Positions 53,760 to 63,200 of a DNA stretch of 64,000 nt are shown in pieces. Numbering within the stretch: the first letter of the stretch is position 1; each line of letters begins with the position of its first letter. The stretch covers positions 1-64,000 of the forward strand of contig JAIQZQ010000025.1 of assembly GCA_021777105.1 (NCBI GenBank), written 5' to 3'. The position numbers and the translations under genes were made by a program. Source of the DNA: Candidatus Anammoxibacter sp. GTDB taxonomy: Bacteria > Planctomycetota > Brocadiia > Brocadiales > Anammoxibacteraceae. A model generated the notes under the pieces. The model saw only the letters and a list, made by a program, of their open reading frames with translations. It had not been told where the DNA came from and ran no database searches.

Positions 53760-55157
53760 ATGAATCAGTTGTTTACCCTATCAGGTTATTTTACCACCCG
53801 TTTATTTTTTGTATCTACATTATTAGTATGCCTTGCAATTGCAATTGGTTGTGGATTGCCTGGTAAAAACGAGGTTTATGCCGGCAGGGAGTCTAATAGT
53901 TCAGAAAGAAGCAAAGATAATTTGTGGGATGTTCAGGTTAAAGATGTTACGGTTTCGAAATTAAACAAGAAAAAGAACACACGAACAATTAAATATAAAT
54001 TAACCGCGATTAACAGAGATGATATTACCGAGCAGTGGCCGGTATGGGTATTTGTCAAGGTTTCGCATGACAACGGCAAAAGCTGGATGAATACGGACGA
54101 CCTTGTGTTTGGGAATGATCTTGATTATAAGGATGCGAAAGACTCACCGGTTAACAATAATCTTTCAGGCAATGTGGGCATTGTGGAATCCGCCGGCAAA
54201 AAGAAGATTACCCTGGATTGCTCAAAGTCAGGATTGGCGGAAGCCGGAAATGAGTTGCAGGTTCGCGTAAGGGCTATTCAGATGCGCAAAATTCCCGCTG
54301 ATAAGGCTTTTAAGATAGGGGGGGCGGGAACTCAAGGGATTAAAAACGGAACAGTGGATATTAAACAGTTTTATCTTATGAAATATCCCGCGACTTATAG
54401 TCTTTATGCTGAATTTTTAAATGAGCGCGGCAATGCGCAGGGCGATAAAAGCGATTACAATCATAAATTATGGTATGAGGATATGGGCAAGGATGAAGAC
54501 GGGGGGATGAGTATTAAGGGGGCGGTTGGCGTTGACGCGGAATGGAGCTCAAAAGCCGGACGCGCAAGGTGGCCTGTTGGTTTTATTACTTTTTGGAACG
54601 CTTACGACTTTGCAATATGGGCGGGCCTGGCATTGCCTGTGGAGCATGAGTGGGAAAAGGCGGCAAGGAATGTTGGCGGACTAGACGGCGTAAAATATGC
54701 ATGGGGCAATCAACCTGAGCCGTACAACGAAATATGTAATTTCGGCAACGAGTTTAAACATCCCGTGGATGTTAGAAAATATGAGGATGCCTGGAAAAAA
54801 CTGGGCATCTCAAATCCGTTTGGATTAAGAGGGATGGCCGGAAACGTCTGGGAATGGCAGGATACCTATTGGTACGATGGGGGGGGGGAGTTTGACGCGT
54901 CGCAGGATTTTACAGACTACAAATCAGACGAAATTGTTAAAAACAGGTTTAAAGAGCTTGATAAATTAAAAAAGGAGGGCAAGCTGGACGAAACAAAATG
55001 GCTTGCGGAGAGGAAGAAGATTGCTCTTAAAGGATGGCGTGTTATAAAAGGCGGCAGTTATTTTGACGCTAAGCATACGCTAAAAGCTGCGTCCAGAATA
55101 GTGGGCGATTCAAAAGTCAGGCATAGCGCTATTGGATGCAGGTTTATTAAAAGGTGA
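53760..55157 (+). CDS. Exported formylglycine-generating-enzyme-like (SUMF1 fold) protein
   Basis: 465 residues, TGGAGG upstream. The N-terminal segment (about 14-36) ends in AIAIGC, a weak lipobox, so it may be a lipoprotein. Residues 55-185 form a beta-domain (SHDNGKSWMNTDDLVFG). Residues 195-465 have the FGE/SUMF1 fold: ALPVEHEWEKAARNVGG, YAWGN, NPFGLRGMAGNVWEWQDTYW and the end GGSYFDAKHTLK...HSAIGCRFIKR. The catalytic cysteine pair of true FGE is not evident, so it is probably a C-type-lectin-like binding protein. A G10 tract (54879-54888) codes for three glycines and could slip. Two CRP-like promoters precede it. Confidence 0.8.
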   Translation: MNQLFTLSGYFTTRLFFVSTLLVCLAIAIGCGLPGKNEVYAGRESNSSERSKDNLWDVQVKDVTVSKLNKKKNTRTIKYKLTAINRDDITEQWPVWVFVKVSHDNGKSWMNTDDLVFGNDLDYKDAKDSPVNNNLSGNVGIVESAGKKKITLDCSKSGLAEAGNELQVRVRAIQMRKIPADKAFKIGGAGTQGIKNGTVDIKQFYLMKYPATYSLYAEFLNERGNAQGDKSDYNHKLWYEDMGKDEDGGMSIKGAVGVDAEWSSKAGRARWPVGFITFWNAYDFAIWAGLALPVEHEWEKAARNVGGLDGVKYAWGNQPEPYNEICNFGNEFKHPVDVRKYEDAWKKLGISNPFGLRGMAGNVWEWQDTYWYDGGGEFDASQDFTDYKSDEIVKNRFKELDKLKKEGKLDETKWLAERKKIALKGWRVIKGGSYFDAKHTLKAASRIVGDSKVRHSAIGCRFIKR

Positions 55158-55449
55158 CGCGCGAAGAGCATAGCGCAGAGAGCAGAGAATAGCGGGCAGG
55201 GGATGCTTTCGCCTCCTTTCAAATTATCAAAAACCGTAGATTTTTACAAAAACTTTAGTTCACTTTAAACTTTAGATCATTTTAGTCACTTATTTGATAT
55301 TTCAAATTATACATATTTTTTTTAACTGTTTTTTGTCTCCCGGAAAGGAGGGCTCGATAATTGTAAATCTTGAGATGAGCTCATTGGCCGATTATGGCAT
55401 ATAATTGTTGTGTTAATATTTTTCTATATAAAAAGAGAAGGAGAAAAAG
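55158..55449. other. Intergenic region before the vWA-PKD gene
   Basis: No gene. AAAACTTTAGTTCACTTTAA (55249) is an inverted copy of the AAAGTGAACTAAAG repeat. TATAAT at 55400-55405, with TGAGATGAGCTCA upstream, may be the promoter of the next gene, but there is no -35 consensus and no CRP-like site. Confidence 0.45.
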
Positions 55450-58400
55450 ATGCATAGGAAATTGTGGTTTTTTATTCTGGCGTTTGCATTTTTATACGCG
55501 TTTAATACCGGGGCAAGTTTTGCGGGCAGCCCCAGCGGCTCGGTTGTGACAACTACCGGTCAGACTTTAACTGTGGAAATTACCTCGCCTGCTGACAACT
55601 CTATAGTGGTTGTTCCTCCGGGCGAGCATACTATTGAAGGCCTTGTTAATCTTGGGGCGTCTACTACGCCTTCTAAAGAGATTAATGTTATTTACGTTAT
55701 TGATGTCTCGGGCAGCACCAATTGGGACCAAAACAATGATGTAAATCAGGACGGCAAGGTTGACTCTGCAGACGATGTTAACAACGATGGCCGCAACGGC
55801 ACCATACTTGACGCTGAAATTGCGGGCGTGATTGCTCTGAATAAAAGCATCGGCGCCAGCGCCAACGTGAAGGTGGGGCTGGTTGTTTTCGGCAATTCAG
55901 CTGTGTTGTCAGACGTAAGCCCTGCTCCGGGCCGACAGGATTTTACAACTCCGCTTGCCGATATTGACGGCAACGGCGTTATTGATCTTGAAGAGTCGGT
56001 TACAAGCATAAAAGAGGCTCATTCCGGTCAAAATAATCCTCAAAGGGTTGGAAGCGGCACAAACTTTGCAAGCGCGCTAAAGATGATGAACTCTGGGTTT
56101 CAGAATATTTCCGGTTCAGGCAACGCGATTACATTTTTCCTCTCCGACGGATTTGACAACAATGGATTTAAAGCAAGCACCTCGTCAATAATAACAACTT
56201 CAATTGGCCTTGGCGTCAAAATAAATACTTTCGCAGTCGGCAAAGGCGCCGATAGCTCAAATACAGGCAGCTTAGCCGGTATTGCGAACGAGACAGGCGG
56301 AGCGTTTACCGTGGTTACGGATCCTGCTTCATTGTCTACAGCATTGCCGACAGTTCCGGTTGTTGGCATCTCAAAAGTTGAGGTAAATGGAACAACTGTT
56401 ACACTTTCAGCCGTGGGCACATTCAGGCATAATGTAACAGGGCTTGTTAGCGGAGCCAACAATGTGGTTGTAAACGCAACCGCCGATGACGGCTCTGTTG
56501 CCACTGCAAATGTCGACCTTCAGGGCGCAGCCCAGATAGTGGCCGACTTTTCAGCCGACCCGGTTAAAGGCATGGAGCCGTTAACCGTTAAGTTTACAAA
56601 CCTTTCAGGCGGCGACGCCACTGACTATGCATGGGATTTTGGAGACGGCAACACGTCAACGGACAAAGATCCTCAACATGAATATATCGGCCCGGGCATG
56701 TTTTCTGTTAGCTTGACCGCTACAGGCTCAGGCGGAAGCGACACAAAAGCCGCCGCGGACCTTATAGATGTTTTGCCAAGGCCTACTGTCGTTGCCGACT
56801 TTGACGCGGATATCACCGAGGGCGAAGCGCCTCTGGCTGTTAACTTTACTGATACAACAGTGTCAACCGAAACTATTTCATCATGGGCGTGGGACTTTGG
56901 CGACAGCGGCACAAGCACGGTTCAAAATCCATCTCACACATACGATGTTCCAGGCAAATACGCCGTAACTTTGACCATTGAAAGCGGCGGAGTTGTTGAT
57001 TCAATGACAAAGGTTGAGTTTATTAACGCTACTAAACCGGTTGTGCCGTTAGTGGCTGATTTTGACGCTGATCCTCTTTCAGGAATTGCGCCTCTGGACG
57101 TGGCATTTTTTGACCAGTCAACCGGCGACATAACAACATGGGAGTGGGACTTTGGCGACAACAGCGGAACAAACACAACCCAGAGCCCAGCTCACACATA
57201 CAGCAGCGCTGGAGCATACACTGTAAAACTTACGATTACAGGGCCTAGCGGAACGGCTTCAGAGGAAAAAATCGCGCTTATTAATGTTTTAGAATCAAGC
57301 GCGCCTGTCGCGGATTTTTCAGCAGACCCAACAGCCGGGTTTGCCACTCTTAAAGTTCAGTTTACCGATCTTTCAGCGGGCAATCCAACTAGCTGGGCGT
57401 GGGAGTTTGGCGACGGCAATACAAGCTCGCTTCAAAATCCTTCAAACGATTACAAAACCGCCGGAATATTTACCGTTGGCTTAACCGCAAGCTCAGGCTC
57501 TTCGTCGCAGGAGATTAAGACAAATCTGATCACCGTGCTTCCAACACCTCCGGTTGTGGCTGAATTTAAAGCGGACCCAACTTCAGGATTTGCGCCTCTT
57601 AGCGTCGCATTCACTGATATGTCCGCCGGCGACGCGACAAGCTGGGCCTGGGAATTTGGAGACGGCAACATAAGCTCCGACCAGAACCCAACAAACGAAT
57701 ATAAAACCGCGGGTTTCTTTACCGTGACGTTAACCACCAGCGGCTCAAGCGGCTCCGACAAGGAGATAAAGACAAATCTTATAAACGTGCTTGGAAAGTC
57801 CGGGCCGGTGGCCGACTTTAAGGCTGATCCTACGGCGGGACTTGCTCCTCTTGAGGTGCAATTTACCGATTTAACAACCGGCAATCCAACCAGCTGGTCA
57901 TGGGAATTTGGCGACGGCGCAGTCAGCTCAGACCAGAATCCACAACACACTTATAATATTGAGAACATTTACACGGTAAAGTTGACCGCAAGTAACTCTG
58001 AAGGCTCCGACACGGAAACAAAGCAGAATTTGATATCTGTTGGCGATTTGCCTAAACCTACCGCTGAATTTAAAGCATCTACCACTTCAGGGGCAGCTCC
58101 GTTGCTGGTCAAATTTACTGACTTGTCAACAGGCGAGCCAACAAGCTGGTCATGGGATTTTGGAGACGGCGGAGTCAGCTCCGATCAAAATCCTGAACAC
58201 ACTTATATGATAGACGGCATTTACGGCGTAAAATTAACAGCCAGCAATGCCGGCGGGTCAGACACCGAGAACAAGCCGAATCTGATTTTTGTTCTTCCAG
58301 GGGGCGCGACAACAGGGCCTACAGCTGATTTTAAGGCATCTCCGCTTACCGGTTTTGCTCCGCTTGACGTTCAGTTTACCGATTTATCACAACCTGCGGG

Positions 58401-59973
58401 CGACATAGCCTCATGGTCATGGGATTTTGGCGACGGTTCTACCGGCGTAATTCAGAACCCGAAACATACCTATCTGGTTTCCGGCTTTCATTCCGTTTCA
58501 TTGCTGGTAAGCAATGCGGGCGGAATTGACACTGAAAACAAGCCAAACCTGATAAATGTTATAGCCGGCACAAAGCCTATCGCTCAATTCTCCGCTTCGC
58601 CTACATCGGGCCTGGCTCCGTTAAATGTTGAGTTTAAGGATTTGTCACAACCGGTAGGATCTGTTGACAGCTGGACATGGACGTTTGGCGACGGCGGAAC
58701 AAGCAGCGATCAAAATCCAACACATGAGTATAATACCGAAGGCATATTTTCTGTAAGCCTGACGGCAAGCAACTCTGACGGTATTGACGTTGAGACAAAA
58801 ACAAATATGATATTTGTAAAAGGCGCAGGCAGACCGGTCGCTGAATTTGCGGCTTCGCCTACATCAGGAAACGCGCCTCTTGAGGTTCAATTTACTGACA
58901 GATCATCCGGAGATATAGACGGATGGTTCTGGACATTTGGCGACGGCTCTACCAGCTCAGAACAGAGTCCTGTTCATGAGTATATAAACGCAGGCGTCTT
59001 CACTGTAACATTAGGCGTTAGCGGCGCCGGCGGAACTGACAGCATCACTAAAACAAACCTCATTAAAGCGGCGGGCGCTGACAAAATTGAGGCCCAGTTT
59101 ACAGCCGCCCCTACAAGAGGGAAATCGCCTTTGACCGTACAGTTTGAAGATAACTCAGCCGGCACGGTTGATAGCTGGTTGTGGGATTTTGGAGACAACA
59201 ATACCAGCGACCAACAAAACCCTGAGCATATTTATGACGCAGAGGGCGAATATACCGTGGCGTTGACTGTCAGCAATTCATCAGAGTCGGATACAGAGAC
59301 AAAATCTGATTTTATTCAGGTTGTTCCTGATTTGACAGGCAACTTTGTTGTTTTCTTTGATTATTCACCGCGCATAGGCGAAGCTCCGCTTGAAGTTCAG
59401 TTTTTTGATCAGACTTTTGTAGTTGGCGGCGGCAAACCTGAATCCTGGAATTGGGATTTTGGCGACGGCGATACCAGCGACGAGGAGAGCCCAAAGCACA
59501 CCTACAAACTCAAAAATGGTGAAAAAGTTAGCGATTATGATGTTAGCCTTACCGTGACGGTTGACGGGCAATCAGACACTTTGGTTGTCAAAAACGCTGT
59601 TAAGGTATTTGAAAAAGGCGGCGAACCAACGCCTGAGCCGACAACCGGGCCAACTCCGGTCCCCGGCAATTGCGAGGCTACAATGCAGATAAAACCTGCC
59701 ACCATTAACTCAAACAGAAGCCGCGGAAAAGTTAAGGCTTTAATTGAGTTGAGCGAGGGTTGTGTTTCAACATTCAGAGATATTGATTGCGCAAGCATTC
59801 GACTTGAAGGCGTAAAACCTATTTCCTGCAAAATTAAGAGGAAAAAGTTTAAGGCCAAATTCAATGTACAGGCTCTGGGGCTCACACCAGGCGTAAATCA
59901 GCAAGTGACGCTTACAGGCTCAACTTTTGGCGGCGACGTATTCAGCGCAGTTGATTTTGTGGATGTAAAGTAA
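55450..59973 (+). CDS. Secreted von Willebrand A plus 12-PKD-domain protein
   Basis: 1507 residues, GAAGGAG upstream, signal peptide 1-25. The vWA domain (about 75-310) has MIDAS residues DVSGS (85-89), GSGTNF and FFLSDGFD; straight after DVSGST is an insertion with two dockerin-like calcium loops (DVNQDGKVDSADDVNNDG), and a third (DIDGNGVIDLEES) follows. Twelve PKD repeats (about 358-1390) carry W-x-FGDG and HxY motifs; units 4-11 are the most alike. A PT-rich linker leads to a C-terminal beta domain (1407-1507). It is a probable calcium-dependent surface adhesin. A strong terminator-like hairpin follows the stop. Confidence 0.9.
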   Translation: MHRKLWFFILAFAFLYAFNTGASFAGSPSGSVVTTTGQTLTVEITSPADNSIVVVPPGEHTIEGLVNLGASTTPSKEINVIYVIDVSGSTNWDQNNDVNQDGKVDSADDVNNDGRNGTILDAEIAGVIALNKSIGASANVKVGLVVFGNSAVLSDVSPAPGRQDFTTPLADIDGNGVIDLEESVTSIKEAHSGQNNPQRVGSGTNFASALKMMNSGFQNISGSGNAITFFLSDGFDNNGFKASTSSIITTSIGLGVKINTFAVGKGADSSNTGSLAGIANETGGAFTVVTDPASLSTALPTVPVVGISKVEVNGTTVTLSAVGTFRHNVTGLVSGANNVVVNATADDGSVATANVDLQGAAQIVADFSADPVKGMEPLTVKFTNLSGGDATDYAWDFGDGNTSTDKDPQHEYIGPGMFSVSLTATGSGGSDTKAAADLIDVLPRPTVVADFDADITEGEAPLAVNFTDTTVSTETISSWAWDFGDSGTSTVQNPSHTYDVPGKYAVTLTIESGGVVDSMTKVEFINATKPVVPLVADFDADPLSGIAPLDVAFFDQSTGDITTWEWDFGDNSGTNTTQSPAHTYSSAGAYTVKLTITGPSGTASEEKIALINVLESSAPVADFSADPTAGFATLKVQFTDLSAGNPTSWAWEFGDGNTSSLQNPSNDYKTAGIFTVGLTASSGSSSQEIKTNLITVLPTPPVVAEFKADPTSGFAPLSVAFTDMSAGDATSWAWEFGDGNISSDQNPTNEYKTAGFFTVTLTTSGSSGSDKEIKTNLINVLGKSGPVADFKADPTAGLAPLEVQFTDLTTGNPTSWSWEFGDGAVSSDQNPQHTYNIENIYTVKLTASNSEGSDTETKQNLISVGDLPKPTAEFKASTTSGAAPLLVKFTDLSTGEPTSWSWDFGDGGVSSDQNPEHTYMIDGIYGVKLTASNAGGSDTENKPNLIFVLPGGATTGPTADFKASPLTGFAPLDVQFTDLSQPAGDIASWSWDFGDGSTGVIQNPKHTYLVSGFHSVSLLVSNAGGIDTENKPNLINVIAGTKPIAQFSASPTSGLAPLNVEFKDLSQPVGSVDSWTWTFGDGGTSSDQNPTHEYNTEGIFSVSLTASNSDGIDVETKTNMIFVKGAGRPVAEFAASPTSGNAPLEVQFTDRSSGDIDGWFWTFGDGSTSSEQSPVHEYINAGVFTVTLGVSGAGGTDSITKTNLIKAAGADKIEAQFTAAPTRGKSPLTVQFEDNSAGTVDSWLWDFGDNNTSDQQNPEHIYDAEGEYTVALTVSNSSESDTETKSDFIQVVPDLTGNFVVFFDYSPRIGEAPLEVQFFDQTFVVGGGKPESWNWDFGDGDTSDEESPKHTYKLKNGEKVSDYDVSLTVTVDGQSDTLVVKNAVKVFEKGGEPTPEPTTGPTPVPGNCEATMQIKPATINSNRSRGKVKALIELSEGCVSTFRDIDCASIRLEGVKPISCKIKRKKFKAKFNVQALGLTPGVNQQVTLTGSTFGGDVFSAVDFVDVK

Positions 59974-60056
59974 CATGGCGCTGTTTTGGGTTTGATTAAA
60001 AATGTCAAAATTTTTAACCTGCTCAAAAGCGGCGCTTTTAGTTGTATTGCAGTAAC

Positions 60057-60091
60057 GAAAAGCGCGGGCAAAACTTTAGCCCGCGCTTTTC
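60057..60091 (+). terminator. Terminator-like hairpin after the vWA-PKD gene
   Basis: GAAAAGCGCGGGC (60057-60069) and GCCCGCGCTTTTC (60079-60091) form a perfect 13-bp GC-rich stem with a 9-base loop; only a short T-poor tail follows. A smaller AAAAGC/GCTTTT hairpin lies at 60025-60040. Confidence 0.7.
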
Positions 60092-60108
60092 ATCTTAATT
60101 AGTAACGC

Positions 60109-60170
60109 AGGCATCATTGCCTGTGTTTTAGTTTATCGCAGGCATCCAGCCTGCGATAAACTAAAACACA
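60109..60170. repeat. Palindromic repeat with perfect 22-bp stem
   Basis: CGCAGGCATCATTGCCTGTG starts the GTGGCACAGG-family copy. TGTGTTTTAGTTTATCGCAG-GC (60122-60143) then pairs without mismatch with 60149-60170 across ATCCA. Confidence 0.75.
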
Positions 60171-60241
60171 TGAGTGTTAAATTTTAATAAACGGAAATAA
60201 AATCTAAATTATTTTTTAGTTAAATTAAAGGGAGGTTGGCA

Positions 60242-63200
60242 ATGTGGATGAAACCGAAAAAGGTTGATGTAAAAATTCAGTTTTTTAGTATTGTAGTATT
60301 GTTGTTTTGCGCTTTTGGTTTTTATATAAACAATGCAACCGCCAAAACAGTTAAAGACTCGGGCGCGGGTTCATTTGTATTGTCTCAGAAAAATAAGGTT
60401 CCATTATGGGGCGAAAATGATGAAACAAGGTATTTTCGCAAATCAATAAAGACGGAAACCGGCAATATTGTCAATGTGACGACTGTTTCTCCACTTAACC
60501 CCGTTGGCAAAGATCCTGAAGGCGATAATTTGATAATCGGCGGCCAGGTGGTTGACATAGTCCATGTTGACGCGGCCTCAAACAGCTTTGAAGTCACTAT
60601 TAAGATCAATTTCAGTCCTAACTCCACACATGATTTTATAAACAATTTGCGGGGCTTTATCCTATTGGACACAGACCAAAACCCCTCAACCGGCGATTCG
60701 CCAATTTCACTTTTCGGCAAGGACACACAATCATTAGGCTTTGATTATCATGCCGATCTTCAATTTCTGCCTGAGATTAATATCTGGAAGACAAACAGAT
60801 TTGTTTTTACCCTTGCAGGCACAATAGTTCCCGAGATTTCCGGCAATTCGTTTTCAATAACCGTGCCTTTATCAATGCTTGGAAATGACGACGGCGCAAT
60901 TGATATAACCCTGGCTCTTGGAGATCTGCAAGGCCCTACCGACTGGGCTCCTGATTCCGGCAAATACACTATCAACGGCTCAACCGGCGCGTCAACTCCT
61001 GAGGTTTGTTCAGACGGTCGTGATAACGATCTTGACGGCCTGACGGATTGCGATGATCCAGACTGCCTTGGCGACGCATCTTGCGTAGTCGCTCCGGTGG
61101 CTGAAGCCGGATTTTGCGGCGACGGTATTGACAATGACAACGACGGCCTTTTTGATTGCGACGACGCCGACTGCGCTTCAGACGCTACATGCGCCGCTTC
61201 CACAAATGTGCTTGTGGCCGACTTCAACGCATCTCCGTTAAGCGGAATTGCGCCTTTATTAGTGACGTTTACTGATTTTTCTATCTCTACAAACGGTTCA
61301 GTCGTAAGTTGGCAGTGGGATTTTGGCGACGGTTTTTTTGTTTCTAACCAAAATCCGACGCATGAGTACAGGGTTCCCGGATTTTATACTGTGTCGTTAA
61401 CCGTTAAGGATTCATTAAGCGGTTTTGCTTCCGTAACAAAACCTGATTTCATTGTTGTAAACCAAGCGGGCAAGCCGGTTGCCGATTTTACGGCTTCGTC
61501 AACAAAGGGCGTAAGACCGTTTGACGCCCAGTTTACAGATCTATCCAGTTCCCCAAATGGGGCAATTAGATCATGGTTTTGGGAATTTGGAGACGGCGCA
61601 ACCGGGACTGATCAACATCCGGTTCATACCTATACATTTTCCGGATTCTTTACCGTCAGTCTTGAAATCTTTGACACTCTTGGAGAGTTGGCTTTTGAAT
61701 TAAAGCCGAATTTTATATTCGTTGACGATCCCGGGCAGCCTACAGCCGACTTTACAGCGTCGCCTACAACAGGACTGCCTGTCTTAAACACGCAGTTCAC
61801 AGACCTTTCAACTTCGCCAAACGGCGCGATAACATCATGGTTTTGGGATTTTGGCGATGGGCGAATAGGCATTCAACAGCACCCATTGCACAAATATGAG
61901 TTTCCGGGATTTTTCTCCGTCGCTCTCGAAGTTGGGGACATTGCCGGAGAATTTGGATTTACAAACAAACCCAACATGATAGTTGTGAAAAAACCTCAAC
62001 CGCCCGTGGCTGATTTTAGCGCCTCGCAGGTTGAGGGGTTTGCTCCGTTCGACACACAGTTTACAGACCTTTCAACTTCGCCAAACGGCAATATTGCCGG
62101 GTGGGATTGGGATTTCGGCGACGGATTTTTCAGTTCGGATCAACATCCGGCTCACACCTACAAATTCGACGGCATTTACGGCGTAGGCCTTGAGGTCAAG
62201 GATGTGCTGGGCGAGTTTGATTTTGTGTTTAAATCAGGGTTTATCAAGGTTGAGGAGAAGGGCGCGCCGGTTGCCGACTTCTCGGTGGATAAACAGGCCG
62301 GCCCCGCGCCGTTAAAAGTGGCGTTTACAGATAAATCAACATCGCCGAACGGCGCAATAACAAAAAGAAGCTGGTCGTTTGGAAACGGTTTAATATCGCC
62401 TGATCAAGACCCTACTCATATATATGATTTTCCAGGGTTCTATTCCGTAGAGCTTGTAGTGAATGATGTTGCCGGTAAAGAGGCTTCGATTTTTAAGCCA
62501 AACTTTATCTTTGTTTCACAGCCGGGCGTGCCTGCGGCAAGTTTTTCCGCCACACCTGAGTCTGGGCAGGCTCCGCTGTTTGTGCAGTTTACAGATAATT
62601 CGACATCGCCTAACGGCGCGATAACATCGAGGTCATGGGATTTTGGCGACGGAGACGCAAGCAACGATCAGAATCCGGACCATGTTTACAACTTTCAGGG
62701 TTTCTACACTGTTGCGCTGGAAGTTTTTGACACTGTAGGAAAGTCATCGTTTGTAACCAAGCCCGGCTTTATTGAGGTAACCGAAGGCTCCGGTGGGACA
62801 ACCGGCAGCGGGAAGGCCCTTTTTCTGGCAATCAGGACTCCTTTTGATCCGACGTTTGCCCAGCATCCAAACAGGATACTTGTGCCGTTCAAAGCTAACA
62901 GCCCTGATTTTCCTGTCAATTTAGGCGTTATTGACAGAAACACAGGCAAGTTTCTTGAAAATGTCTCAATAAGCGCGTTAATTGATGATACGACAATCGC
63001 CGGTATCAACCCTGCAAAGGCGTTAACCTTAGCTCCTGTTTCAGGCAGTATTCCCGGAGCTCAATTTAAGATAAAGCCTGCCAAGGGCGGTGTTACAAGT
63101 TTGCTGTTTGAAGTTGTAGACCCGGACGATGAAAATAATGTTTTATTGAGAAAACTTTCGGTTGAAGTGTTCTGTCTCGACTCTGTCGGCAGGGCTGTGC

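Noticed and set aside
54990..55157. Possible diversity-generating retroelement variable region at the end of the FGE-like protein
   Set aside because: C-type-lectin/FGE folds are typical DGR targets, but there is no Asn-rich variable repeat, no template repeat nearby, and the only reverse transcriptase is a group II intron type 28 kb away.
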